A stretch of 64,000 bases of DNA from Prauserella rugosa (lineage in GTDB: Bacteria > Actinomycetota > Actinomycetes > Mycobacteriales > Pseudonocardiaceae), in the NCBI RefSeq assembly GCF_000719975.1, contig NZ_JOIJ01000002.1, positions 310,001 through 374,000 on the forward strand, read 5' to 3'. Below the pieces are notes generated by a model. That model was not told where the DNA came from and did not search any database. It saw only the letters and a list, made by a program, of their open reading frames with translations. Positions 44,428 through 53,371 of this stretch are shown in pieces (the stretch's first letter is position 1; the number at the start of each line of letters is the position of its first letter). Position numbers and translations under genes: made by a program.

Positions 44428-45519
44428 CTAGACCCCCAACCGTTCGGCCAGCAGGGCGCGGTGCGAGGCGGGTGTGCCCAGCAGGAGTTCGGAGGTCTTG
44501 GCGCGCTTGTAGTACAGGTGCGCGTCGTGCTCCCACGTGTAGCCGATCCCGCCGTGCAGCTGCAGTCCCGCGGCCGCGGTGTCGAACGCGTCGCCGGACA
44601 GCACCACCTGGGCCAGTGCCGCCGGCACGGGAAGTTCCGCCGGGTCGTGGTCGGCGGTCCATGCGGCGTGCCGCACCACGGCTTCGGCCTGTTCGCACGC
44701 GGCGTACAGGTCGGCGCACGCGTGCTTGACGGCCTGGTAGGAGCCGATCGGCCTGCCGAACTGCACGCGGGCCTTGGCGTAGTCGACGGTCTCGTCGAGC
44801 ACGCGGCGCATCACGCCGAGCTGCTCGGCGGCCAGCGCGACGGCCGCGCGGTCCCACACCGCGGCCAGCACGGCCTCCGGGTCGGGGCACGCGATGTGCC
44901 GTGCGGCCGTGCCCACCAGCTCCGCCCTGGCGATGCGCCGGGTCGGGTCGAGGGTCGTCGAAGGACGCCAGGCCACCGCACCACCGTCGACGGCGAACCA
45001 TCCGTGGTCGGCGTACACGAGCACCTGGTCGGCGGTGGGCCCGTCGACGACGAACGCCGCCTCGCCCGCGAGCCGCCACAGATCGCCGTCACGGGCGGCG
45101 TGCACGCTCTCGGCCGACGAACCCCACGTTCCGTCGGCACCGGCCACGGCGATCGCGGCGGTGCGCTGCCCGGACGCCAGGTCGGGCAGCAGCTCCTCGG
45201 CCAGTGCACGGTCGTCCAGTGCCGTCACGGTGTCGGCCGCCAGCACGGCCGAGGCCAGGTACGGCACCGGGGCCAGAGCCGCACCGAGTTCGGCGAGCAC
45301 GACACACCGTTCGACGTGACCGGCACCCGCGCCGCCGAACTCCTCGCCGACGGCCAGCCCCGCCGCGCCGAGCTCGGCCAGCTTCGTCCACAACGGACGA
45401 TCGATGCCCTCGTCGGTGGTGATGACCTCCCGTACGCGCGCGGAGGTGCAGTGATCGCCCAGCAGGTCCCGCACGCTCGTGGCCAGCTGGGTCTGCTCGT
45501 CGTCGAGTATCAGCCGCAT
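44428..45519 (-). CDS. acyl-CoA dehydrogenase (short partner)
   Basis: A 363-residue FadE-type protein from ATG at 45519 (MRLILDDEQTQLATSVRDLLGDH). The C-terminal domain has GVMRRVLDETVDYAKARVQFGRPIGSYQAVKH and GGIGYTWEHDAHLYYKRAKT, where the Glu of TWEH is the likely catalytic base. The middle domain is poor in FAD-contact motifs. It lies 2 nt after the larger dehydrogenase. Such adjacent pairs form heterotetramers in mycobacterial sterol side-chain oxidation, which is a plausible model here. Confidence 0.88.
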   Translation of the reverse strand: MRLILDDEQTQLATSVRDLLGDHCTSARVREVITTDEGIDRPLWTKLAELGAAGLAVGEEFGGAGAGHVERCVVLAELGAALAPVPYLASAVLAADTVTALDDRALAEELLPDLASGQRTAAIAVAGADGTWGSSAESVHAARDGDLWRLAGEAAFVVDGPTADQVLVYADHGWFAVDGGAVAWRPSTTLDPTRRIARAELVGTAARHIACPDPEAVLAAVWDRAAVALAAEQLGVMRRVLDETVDYAKARVQFGRPIGSYQAVKHACADLYAACEQAEAVVRHAAWTADHDPAELPVPAALAQVVLSGDAFDTAAAGLQLHGGIGYTWEHDAHLYYKRAKTSELLLGTPASHRALLAERLGV

Positions 45520-45521
45520 GA

Positions 45522-46730
45522 TCACCCCGCCTGGGTGCCGACGCGCAGTTGCCGGAACGGCACGTCCCGATCGACCTGCGGTTCCTTCGGCAGTCCGAGG
45601 ACGCGGTCGCCGATGATGCCGCGCTGGATCTGGTTCGTACCGCCGGCGATACTCGAGGCCGGCGTGGCGTTGATCGCCAGTGCGAGCGCGTCCCCGTCGG
45701 TATCCCCGGGATCCCACGCGATCGTCCTGGCACCCGCCACGAGCCCGGCCACGTGGACGGCCTGCCACAGCAGTTCGGCGCCGGCGAGCTTGGCGACCGA
45801 CCCCCGCGCACCGGGCGGGACCCCCGCGTCGCTCTGCTGTCGCAACCGGGCATTGAACAACGCGAGCTTGCGCTCCCCGGCGTACAGCGCGGCCAACTCG
45901 GCGCGGACCACGGGATCGTCGGCCCTCCCGCGCCGCCGTGCCAGCGCGGCCAGGTTCTCGAACGCCAGCGGGTCGTAGCGTCTGCGCACCGAACCGCCGA
46001 TCGACACGCGCTCGTGCCCGAGCATCGCCACGGCGGCCGACCAGCCCGCGTCGACCTCGCCGAGCACGGCGTCGGCGGGCAGGCGGACGTCGTCCAGGTA
46101 CACCTCGTTGAACGGTGCCGACCCCGTCATGTCCTTCAGCGGCCGTACCGTGACGCCGGGCGCGTGCATGTCGACGATGAACATCGTCAGGCCACGGTGC
46201 TTGACGGCGCCGGGATCGGTGCGGGCGAGCAGGGCACCGAAGTCGGCGTACTGCGCACCCGAGGTCCAGACCTTCTGCCCCCGCACCACCCAGTGGTCGC
46301 CGTCGCGGACCGCCCGTGTCTGCACCCCGGCGACGTCCGAACCCGCGCCGGGTTCGGAGAACAGCTGGCACCAGATCTCCTCACCGCGCAACAACGGAGG
46401 CAGGTGGCGGGACTTCTGCTCGTGAGTGCCCAGATCGACAAGCGTGGGACCGCACATGCCCATGCTGATGAGGAACACGCCGGTCGGCAGGTCGTACCCG
46501 GAGGCCTCCTCGTGGAAGATCTGCTGCTCGGCCGCCGTCAGGCCCTGCCCGCCGTACTCGACGGGCCAGGTGATCCCGGCCAGCCCGGCGTCGTGGAGCG
46601 CGGCCTGGAACCGTTTCGCGGCCGCCAGTTGCGCCTCGCTCGGGACGCTCTCGCTCGCGTCGGGCACCCGTTCGTCGCCGCGTGGCGCGTTCTCCGCCAA
46701 CCAGGTGCGCACGCGTTCCCGGAAGTCCAT
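45522..46730 (-). CDS. acyl-CoA dehydrogenase (long partner)
   Basis: A 402-residue FadE-type protein from ATG at 46730 with GGGGAGG upstream. FAD- and substrate-binding segments are WCQLFSEPGAGSDVAGVQTRAVRDGDHWVVRGQKVWTSGAQYAD and SIAGGTNQIQRGIIGDRVLGLP. The pattern is that of the FAD-binding partner of a heterotetrameric dehydrogenase, with the catalytic Glu supplied by the shorter protein. It lies 12 nt downstream of the acyl-CoA ligase gene. Pathway assignment to fatty acid or sterol side chains is inference. Confidence 0.9.
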   Translation of the reverse strand: MDFRERVRTWLAENAPRGDERVPDASESVPSEAQLAAAKRFQAALHDAGLAGITWPVEYGGQGLTAAEQQIFHEEASGYDLPTGVFLISMGMCGPTLVDLGTHEQKSRHLPPLLRGEEIWCQLFSEPGAGSDVAGVQTRAVRDGDHWVVRGQKVWTSGAQYADFGALLARTDPGAVKHRGLTMFIVDMHAPGVTVRPLKDMTGSAPFNEVYLDDVRLPADAVLGEVDAGWSAAVAMLGHERVSIGGSVRRRYDPLAFENLAALARRRGRADDPVVRAELAALYAGERKLALFNARLRQQSDAGVPPGARGSVAKLAGAELLWQAVHVAGLVAGARTIAWDPGDTDGDALALAINATPASSIAGGTNQIQRGIIGDRVLGLPKEPQVDRDVPFRQLRVGTQAG

Positions 46731-46742
46731 CGCCACCTCCCC

Positions 46743-48281
46743 TCAGTGCGCCGCGACGCGGTAGCGTTCGACGAGCTTGTGCTTGACGAGCTTCCCGGTC
46801 GGGGTCCGCGGCAGTTCGTCGACGAAGTCGACGCTCTGCGGCGCCTTGTAGTGCGCGATCCGCTCCCGGACGTAGGCCAGCAACGCGTCGGCCAGTTCCG
46901 GGCCCGCCTCCACTGTGGACGCCGGCTCGACCACGGCCTTCACCCGCTGGCCCATCTCCTCGTCCGGAACGCCGATCACCGCGACGTCGGCCACCGCGGG
47001 ATGCAGTGTCAGGACGTCCTCGACCTCCTGCGGGTAGATGTTCACCCCACCGGAGATGATCATGAAGGCCTTGCGGTCGGTGAGGAACAGATAGCCGTCC
47101 GAGTCGAGGTAGCCGACGTCGCCGCTGGTCGCCCAGTTCGGGTGGGCCGGATGCTGCGCGGCACGCGTCTTGTCCGGTTCGTTGTGGTAGGTGAACGACA
47201 CCTCCTCGCGTTCGAAGTAGACGGTGCCGATCTGCCCCGCAGGCAGTTCGGCGCCCTCGTCGTCACAGATGCGCACGATGCCGAGACCGGCCCTGCCCAC
47301 CGATCCCGGACGCTCGAGCCACTCCTGCGGGGAGATGAAGGTGATGCCGGCGCCCTCGGTGGAGGCGTAGTACTCGTACAGGATCGGGCCCCACCAGTCG
47401 ATCATCGCCTGCTTGACCTCGACCGGGCACGGCGCGGCCGCGTGCACCGCCACGCGGTGGCTCGACAGGTCGTAGCGCGTACGCACGTCGTCGGGCAGCT
47501 TGAGCATGCGCACGAACATGGTCGGAACCCACTGGCTGTGGGTGACGCCGTAGGTCTCGATGGCGCGCAGTGCCGCTTCCGGCTCGAACTTCTCCATCAT
47601 CACGAGCGTTCCGCCGACGGCGTGCACGCACGCGCCGTACCGCAGCGGGGCGGCGTGGTACACCGGCGCGGGCGAGAGGTAGACGATGGACTCGTCGAAG
47701 CCGTACATCAGCTGCACCAACGGCAGCAGCGGGTTGCCCGGCTCGTCGATCTGCCGGGCGGGCAGGGTCACCTTGATGCCCTTCGGCCTGCCGGTGGTGC
47801 CCGACGAGTACAGCATGTCCGCACCCGCGGGCTGGTCGGAAGGACGTTCGGGGGAAGCAGCCGCCAGCACGGCGTCGTAGTCGTCGTATCCGGCCGCCGC
47901 ACCGCCGTAGGCCAGTTTCACCGGCACGTCCACGAGTTCGGCGACGTCGGTGACGAGCGGGCCGAGGGTGGCCGAGACGACGAGCGCCCTCGCCCCGGAG
48001 TCGGCCACGATGTAGGCCACCTCGTCGGCGGTGAGGTGACTGTTGACCGCCGTGATGTAGAGCCCGGAGCGCACCGCGGCCCAGTACACCTCGTAGGCAC
48101 GCAGCGCGTTGTCGCTGAGCAACGCCACGGTGTCGCCGGTACGGAATCCCTTGTCGCGCAACGCGTTCGCGAGCCGGACCGAGTGATCCTCGAGCTCGGC
48201 ATAGGTCAGCCGATCGCCGGAGCCCGCCATGATCACGGCTGGCTTGTCCGGCTGGGTGGCGGCGAAAGTGCCCGGATACAT
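46743..48281 (-). CDS. acyl-CoA synthetase (FadD-like) 1
   Basis: A 512-residue ANL ligase. The P-loop is [15 protein letters not shown]. Motif II is [15 protein letters not shown], the hinge Asp region is [20 protein letters not shown] and the A10 Lys is in [10 protein letters not shown]. It activates a carboxylate through an acyl-AMP to acyl-CoA and heads the minus-strand acyl-CoA cluster. The start is ATG at 48281 with GGAGGA upstream. The 106-bp gap to the divergent TetR gene probably holds both promoters. Confidence 0.92.
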   Translation of the reverse strand: MYPGTFAATQPDKPAVIMAGSGDRLTYAELEDHSVRLANALRDKGFRTGDTVALLSDNALRAYEVYWAAVRSGLYITAVNSHLTADEVAYIVADSGARALVVSATLGPLVTDVAELVDVPVKLAYGGAAAGYDDYDAVLAAASPERPSDQPAGADMLYSSGTTGRPKGIKVTLPARQIDEPGNPLLPLVQLMYGFDESIVYLSPAPVYHAAPLRYGACVHAVGGTLVMMEKFEPEAALRAIETYGVTHSQWVPTMFVRMLKLPDDVRTRYDLSSHRVAVHAAAPCPVEVKQAMIDWWGPILYEYYASTEGAGITFISPQEWLERPGSVGRAGLGIVRICDDEGAELPAGQIGTVYFEREEVSFTYHNEPDKTRAAQHPAHPNWATSGDVGYLDSDGYLFLTDRKAFMIISGGVNIYPQEVEDVLTLHPAVADVAVIGVPDEEMGQRVKAVVEPASTVEAGPELADALLAYVRERIAHYKAPQSVDFVDELPRTPTGKLVKHKLVERYRVAAH

Positions 48282-48387
48282 AACGGCTCCTCCTTGAACC
48301 GAGACGTCCCCCGTGAGCCTGCCCTGCGCGCCAGCCGGCAGTCAATGCCGACTGTTCTTCGCCGGCCCGCGGGCTTACCCTGCGCAG

Positions 48388-49062
48388 ATGGCCCACCGTG
48401 CCGCACGTCCGGAGAGCACAACAGGTCCGGAGGACACAGCGGGTTCCGCGCCGCGTACCCGCCAACAGCGCAGTGCGGGCAGTCGCGAACTCATCCTCGA
48501 CGCCGCCGTGGACTGCCTGGTCGAACACGGCTACTCCGGGGCTTCCACGTTGGCGATCCAGGCCAAGGCCGGGGTGTCCCGCGGCCGGCTGTTGCACCAC
48601 TTCCCGTCCAGGGACGGGCTGTTGGTCGCCGCGGCCCAGCATCTGGCGAACCGGCGGCTCGCCCAGACGGAGGCACGGGTCGCCGCAGCCCTGTCGGACG
48701 AACCGGCCGGGCCCGAACGCGTCGCGCGCTGCATCGAACTGCTGTGGGCGACGTTCCACGAACCGCATTTCTGGGCCGCCGTCGAGCTCTGGACGGCGGC
48801 GCGCACGAACGACGCGTTGGCGAGTGCGCTGCGCCCGGCCGAACGGCGCCTCAGGGAGTCCATCCGCGCCGTCACCGACCGCATCTGGGGCACGGAGATC
48901 CGGGCCCATCCCCGCTACGACGAGGTGCGCGAACTGCTGTTCACCAGCATGCGCGGCGCCGCACTGCCGTACGCGTTCGAGTCCCGCGATCCCGCGAAGG
49001 ATCGGCACATCCGCGGCTGGACGTCGGTGGCCACCACGATTCTGTTCGGCGAACAGGGATGA
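48388..49062 (+). CDS. TetR-family regulator of the acyl-CoA cluster
   Basis: A 224-residue protein from ATG at 48388. The N-terminal HTH is at about 33-80 (RELILDAAVDCLVEHGYSGASTLAIQAKAGVSRGRLLHHFPSRDGLL). The C-terminal ligand domain is helical. A TACCCT box (48376-48381) ends 6 nt before the ATG and no Shine-Dalgarno is seen, so the transcript may be leaderless. Divergence from the acyl-CoA synthetase suggests control of that operon by an acyl-CoA. Confidence 0.88.
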   Translation: MAHRAARPESTTGPEDTAGSAPRTRQQRSAGSRELILDAAVDCLVEHGYSGASTLAIQAKAGVSRGRLLHHFPSRDGLLVAAAQHLANRRLAQTEARVAAALSDEPAGPERVARCIELLWATFHEPHFWAAVELWTAARTNDALASALRPAERRLRESIRAVTDRIWGTEIRAHPRYDEVRELLFTSMRGAALPYAFESRDPAKDRHIRGWTSVATTILFGEQG

Positions 49063-49217
49063 ACACGTCAGCTTGACCGGCGTCGCACCCGCGGGCGACG
49101 ATGACGTCCGTCACGGGTCGACGTCGACCGGTTCCGTTCCGTCACCGACGGTCCGCTCACCGGTGGCGGGATCTGGCGGGAACAACGATGGCGGGAACAA
49201 CGATGGCGAGGTCAACG

Positions 49218-50909
49218 ATGTCCGCACCGTCCGCAGAATCCGCAGGGTCGACAGGGTCCGCAGAATCCGCAGCAACTCCGGCGCCCCGTTCGGCACCCGA
49301 GATCCCCCGCATGCTCGGACGCGGCATGACCATGGGCGATCAGCTCGCGCGGCACGCGCGCACGATCGGCGAGGAGGTCGCCGTCGTCTTCGAGGGCACC
49401 TCCCGGACCTACCGCGAGCTCGACCGGCGGGTCAGCAGGCTCGCCAACGCGCTGCGCGACCGCGGGGTCGGCAGGCGTGATCGGATCGCGGTGCTCGGGC
49501 TGAACACGCTCGAGGTGCTGGAGGCGTTCTTCGCCGCGACGCGGCTGGGCGCCATCTGTGTGCCGGTCAACTTCCGGCTCGTGGCCGGGGAGATCGCCTA
49601 CGTGCTGGAGGACAGCGGCGCCGCGGCGGCCGTGGTGCATGCGCCGTTGGCCGCGACCTACGCCCAGGCCCGGCAGCAGCTCGACGACCCTCCGGTCTGT
49701 CTGGTCCACGGCACCGACGCGAGCACCGGAACGGACGCGGACATCGCCGCGGTTCCGGGTGCGGTCGACTACGAGACGGCACTGGCCGCCGCCTCGCCGG
49801 AGTTCGACGAACTGACCGTCGACGAGCACGAGCCGGCGTTCATCATGTACACCTCGGGCACGACCGGTCGCCCGAAAGGCGCCGTGCTGACCCATTTCAA
49901 CCTGGTCATGCACGCGTTCAGCAACATGGCCACGATCGGCGTCACGAGCGAGGACCGCGTGTGGATGGCGGCCGCTCCGCTGTTCCACATCGCCGGCATG
50001 TCCGGACTGCTGCCGACCCTGCTGTTGGGCGGGCGGATCGTGCTCGCCCCGTCGGGCCGGTTCGACCCGGCCGCGGTGCTCGACACGTTCGAGCGCGAAC
50101 GGGTCTCCTCGGTGTTCCTGGTTCCCGCGCAGTGGCAGGCGATCGTGTCGGTGCCCGACATCGACCGGCGCGACCTGTCGTCGCTCAAGCACATCTCGTG
50201 GGGCGCCTCGCCCGCGTCGACGACGCTGCTGCGCACGATCATGGAGAAGTTCCCGCAGGCCGAGCTGTCGACGGCGTTCGGGCAGACCGAGTGCAGTCCG
50301 GTGACGACACTGCTCAAGGGAGAGGACTCGCTGCGCAAGATCGGCTCGGTGGGCAGGCCCATGCTCAACGTCGAGGTGCGCGTGGTCGACGAGGACATGA
50401 ACGACGTCCCGCAGGGCGAGGTCGGCGAGATCGTCTACCGCAGCCCCATGGTGATGACCGAGTACTGGAACAAGCCCGCCGAGACGGCCGAGGTCTTCCG
50501 CGGCGGATGGTTCCATTCCGGCGATCTGGTGCGCCAGGACGAGGACGGCTACTACTACGTCGTCGACCGCAAGAAGGACATGATCATTTCCGGCGGGGAG
50601 AACATCTACTGCGCCGAGGTCGAGGACGTGCTGGCCGGACACCCCAAGATCGCCGAGATCGCCCTCATCGGGATGGCCGACGAGACGTGGGGCGAGACGC
50701 CCCTGGCCGTCCTGACACCGCGCGACCCGGCCGATCCGCCCAGCGGCGCCGAGCTCGAACAGTGGTGCACCGAACGGCTCGCCCGGTACAAGCGGCCCCG
50801 CAGGATGGCCGTGGTCGACGCACTGCCACGCAACCCGAGCGGCAAGGTCCTCAAGACCCGGCTGCGTTCGGACCGCGACGAGGGCACGCTGCCGATCGAG
50901 CCGGTGTGA
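49218..50909 (+). CDS. acyl-CoA synthetase (FadD-like) 2
   Basis: A 563-residue ANL ligase: [66 protein letters not shown] and the catalytic NPSGKVLKTRL. The ORF opens at 49101 with several ATGs inside GGGAACAACGATGG repeats. ATG at 49218 is preferred because GCGAGG lies 6 nt before it. The first 40 residues are Ser/Ala/Pro-rich linker. It follows the TetR gene on the same strand and belongs to the same degradation cluster. Confidence 0.9.
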   Translation: MSAPSAESAGSTGSAESAATPAPRSAPEIPRMLGRGMTMGDQLARHARTIGEEVAVVFEGTSRTYRELDRRVSRLANALRDRGVGRRDRIAVLGLNTLEVLEAFFAATRLGAICVPVNFRLVAGEIAYVLEDSGAAAAVVHAPLAATYAQARQQLDDPPVCLVHGTDASTGTDADIAAVPGAVDYETALAAASPEFDELTVDEHEPAFIMYTSGTTGRPKGAVLTHFNLVMHAFSNMATIGVTSEDRVWMAAAPLFHIAGMSGLLPTLLLGGRIVLAPSGRFDPAAVLDTFERERVSSVFLVPAQWQAIVSVPDIDRRDLSSLKHISWGASPASTTLLRTIMEKFPQAELSTAFGQTECSPVTTLLKGEDSLRKIGSVGRPMLNVEVRVVDEDMNDVPQGEVGEIVYRSPMVMTEYWNKPAETAEVFRGGWFHSGDLVRQDEDGYYYVVDRKKDMIISGGENIYCAEVEDVLAGHPKIAEIALIGMADETWGETPLAVLTPRDPADPPSGAELEQWCTERLARYKRPRRMAVVDALPRNPSGKVLKTRLRSDRDEGTLPIEPV

Positions 50910-51014
50910 GCCCGCACGCTCCCGCGGCGCGTGCGGCGCGGACGGCGCGGGTCGGCGGCCCTGCGGTGATCGGGAACTCGAGAAACCCGCCCGTCTTCTG
51001 GAAGACTGGCCGGT

Positions 51015-51800
51015 GTGACGGATCTGGCGAACCACGACCGCATCCTCTGGCTCGAGCTCGACGGTGCGGTGAACATCAGGGACGTCGGCGGTATCCCGAC
51101 GGCCGACGGCGGCACCACCGCCCGCGGCCGGCTGCTGCGCGCCGACAACCTGCAGGACCTGTCCGAGGCCGATCTGGGCCTGCTGGTCGACACGATCGGC
51201 CTCGACACGGTCGTCGACCTGCGCACGGCCCACGAGATCGAGTCCGAGGGACCCGGCCCACTGCGCGCCTACGAGCAGGTCCGGCACGTGCACCATTCGC
51301 TGCTGCCGGAGGCGGGTGGGGACGCCCTGCTGACGCGGGACCGGGCGCGGGACGCCGAGACCGACGCGGACCTGGGCCGCATGGTGTCGCACTACCTCGG
51401 CTACGTCGCGCACCGCCCGGACAGCATTGTCGGGGCGCTGCGGGCCGTGACCGAGGCCCCGGGCGCCGCGCTGGTGCACTGCGCGGCGGGTAAGGACCGG
51501 ACGGGCGTGGTCACGGCCTTCGCCCTGGAGGTGGCGGGCGTCGACCGGCAGGCCATCGCGGCCGACTACGCCGCGACCGCCCAGCGGATCGAGGCGATCA
51601 TCCGCCGGCTGCGCGGGTCGGAGACCTACCGGGAGGACGTCGAGCGCAAGAGCATCGACGAGCACCGTCCCCGCGCCGAGTCGATGGACCGGTTCCTGCG
51701 CGAGGTCGACGTGCGCCACGGCGGCGTGCACGCCTACCTCGACGCCCACGGGTTCGGTGCGGACGAGGCGGCGAGGCTGCGCACCAAACTGCGCGACTGA
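51015..51800 (+). CDS. tyrosine/lipid phosphatase of the CX5R family
   Basis: A 261-residue protein. The P-loop is VHCAAGKDRTG with Cys156 and Arg162. The N-terminal AVNIRDVGGIPTADGG and GRLLRADNLQDLSEADL are typical of the PtpB/MptpB-like family (PF13350 type). It should dephosphorylate phosphotyrosine or phosphoinositide-like substrates. There is no signal peptide. An inverted repeat GTCTTC-TG-GAAGAC (50993-51006) lies 8 nt before the GTG. The preceding 105-bp gap is otherwise unremarkable. Confidence 0.9.
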   Translation: MTDLANHDRILWLELDGAVNIRDVGGIPTADGGTTARGRLLRADNLQDLSEADLGLLVDTIGLDTVVDLRTAHEIESEGPGPLRAYEQVRHVHHSLLPEAGGDALLTRDRARDAETDADLGRMVSHYLGYVAHRPDSIVGALRAVTEAPGAALVHCAAGKDRTGVVTAFALEVAGVDRQAIAADYAATAQRIEAIIRRLRGSETYREDVERKSIDEHRPRAESMDRFLREVDVRHGGVHAYLDAHGFGADEAARLRTKLRD

Positions 51801-51830
51801 CCCCACTCGGTGGCCGCCCGGCGTCTGTGC

Positions 51831-52391
51831 TCAGAACCGCGCGCGGGCGAGCAGCCGGGTGGTGGTCTCCCCCGCCGCCTGCCACGCGACGGTGAACCGA
51901 TCGGGCAGCAGGCGCGCCGGCTGACCGTGCGGAACGCGGTACGGGTGCGGCACGTCGCGAGACGGCTCGTCCGGGGCCCGCAAGGCCTCCCAGGCGAGCA
52001 GTCCGCCCGGCGCCACCGCGCCCGCCGCGGCGGTGAACACGCCGGCGTCCCAGAACAGGGTCGCCAGCACCATCGCCCACGGCCCCGCGTGGGCACTGAG
52101 GGCGGCGCCCGCGTCGGCGCGCACGCACGTGAGGCGCGCGGCGAGTCCGCGGCGTTCGGCTTCGGTCCGCAGTTGCTCGAGCGCCACGTCGGAGACGTCC
52201 ACGGCGGTCACGGCGCGCCCGCCCGCCGCCAACGTCAGGGCACTGCCCGACGGGCCGCAGGCCAGCTCCAGCACCGGCCCGGGAGGCAGACCGGCCTCGG
52301 CCGCGTGGGCCACGAGCGGATGCGGCGTGAACGACGGCGTCCGCTGCCGGTACCGCCCGTTCCACCGGACGCGGTCCTGCTCGGCCGTCAC
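51831..52391 (-). CDS. small SAM-dependent methyltransferase
   Basis: A 186-residue class I methyltransferase. Motif I is VLELACGPSGSALTLAAGG, the acidic residue is in VTAVDVSDVALEQL, and VAPGGLLAWEAL precedes the last strands. The N-terminal TAEQDRVRWNGRYRQRTPSFTPHPLV is like tellurite-resistance/thiopurine-type proteins. The GTG overlaps the VKOR stop (GTGA). Its substrate is unknown. The longer ORF to 52811 is an artefact. Confidence 0.85.
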   Translation of the reverse strand: MTAEQDRVRWNGRYRQRTPSFTPHPLVAHAAEAGLPPGPVLELACGPSGSALTLAAGGRAVTAVDVSDVALEQLRTEAERRGLAARLTCVRADAGAALSAHAGPWAMVLATLFWDAGVFTAAAGAVAPGGLLAWEALRAPDEPSRDVPHPYRVPHGQPARLLPDRFTVAWQAAGETTTRLLARARF

Positions 52392-53092
52392 AGCAGGTCG
52401 GAGAAGTACGTCCAGAACCGCTGCACCACGAGGAACACCACGAGCGCCAGCCACAGGGCCAGTCCCCACACGTGGTGGCGCACCTCGCGCGGTGCGACAC
52501 CGGGCAGATGCCCGGCCGCGACGTTGTGCACGGTCGTGTACCAGAAGATCGGGATCATCACGGCCCACACGACGAGGCAGTACGGGCAGAGCGCACCGAT
52601 CTCGTACAGGCTCTGCGTGATCAGCCAGTGCACGAAGCCGACCCCGAACACGGTTCCGGCCTGCATCCCGAGCCAGAACCAGCGCGGCAACCGCGCGCCC
52701 GCGAGCAGCGCCACCCCGACCGTGACCACCACGGGGAACGCGGCCACACCGATCAACGGGTTGGGGAACCCGAAGGCCGCGGCCTGGTCGCTCTGCATGA
52801 CCGACGTGCACGAGATGGTGGCATCGAGGGTGCAGCTCGGCCGGTAGTCCGGGTTCTCGAGCAGCGCGAGCCGTTCGAGGGTCAGCACGAACGCGGCGGC
52901 CGTGCCGAACAGTCCGCCGACGGTCAGCACCCAGCCGACCACGAGACGGAGCCTGCGCTCGACGAAGCCGGTGCCGCCGGTCGGGACGTCGCTTGCCAGG
53001 TGGGCGCCCTCGGCCGCCTCGTCCCTGTCGTGCCTGCCGTCCCGGTCAGGCCGGTCGGCCCTGTCGGCGCTGTCGTTCACGGGTGCGGACAT
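52388..53092 (-). CDS. VKOR family membrane thiol oxidoreductase
   Basis: A 234-residue protein with about five TM helices. It has the VKOR cysteine quartet: loop pair Cys87/Cys95 (CTLDATISC) and active-site CPYC at Cys169/Cys172. It reoxidises a periplasmic DsbA-like partner with quinone, the actinobacterial route to disulfide bonds. A 40-residue Asp/Arg-rich N-terminal tail (RADRPDRDGRHDRDE) is cytoplasmic. ATG at 53092 is preceded by a G-rich stretch. It is coupled to the methyltransferase downstream. Confidence 0.92.
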   Translation of the reverse strand: MSAPVNDSADRADRPDRDGRHDRDEAAEGAHLASDVPTGGTGFVERRLRLVVGWVLTVGGLFGTAAAFVLTLERLALLENPDYRPSCTLDATISCTSVMQSDQAAAFGFPNPLIGVAAFPVVVTVGVALLAGARLPRWFWLGMQAGTVFGVGFVHWLITQSLYEIGALCPYCLVVWAVMIPIFWYTTVHNVAAGHLPGVAPREVRHHVWGLALWLALVVFLVVQRFWTYFSDLL

Positions 53093-53194
53093 ACCCCCCA
53101 GTGTCCTCCATCGGCACCATCGGTCGGCCGGGTCCCTGCGGCCGTGCGGTCGGCTACTGCGCTTCCACGGTAGGCCGCACGCGGTACCCCGCAT

Positions 53195-53268
53195 GTGAAG
53201 GGCACCGTGAACGACAGCGTGAACGACACCGTGAACGGCACCGCGAACCACACCGTGTGAAAGGCACC
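53195..53268. repeat. 12-bp tandem repeat array
   Basis: Five 12-bp units of GTGAACGRCACC type (53195, 53207, 53219, 53231, 53243) and a 14-bp variant (53255-53268) lie in the 280-bp gap between VKOR and the MBL hydrolase. The remaining gap shows no gene. ACGACAACCGTCTAGGAA at 53340-53357 might hold a -10 element. Confidence 0.8.
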
Positions 53269-53371
53269 GCGCCGCAGAACGTGATCCATCGCTCGTTGAG
53301 CGCGGCGCGTCCGCGGGATATCTTCGACCGGCAGTTGTGGACGACAACCGTCTAGGAAAGCCGGTGAGTCA

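Noticed and set aside
45549-49076. 1175-residue plus-strand ORF
   Set aside because: Antisense to the acyl-CoA dehydrogenase and synthetase genes; no domain seen.
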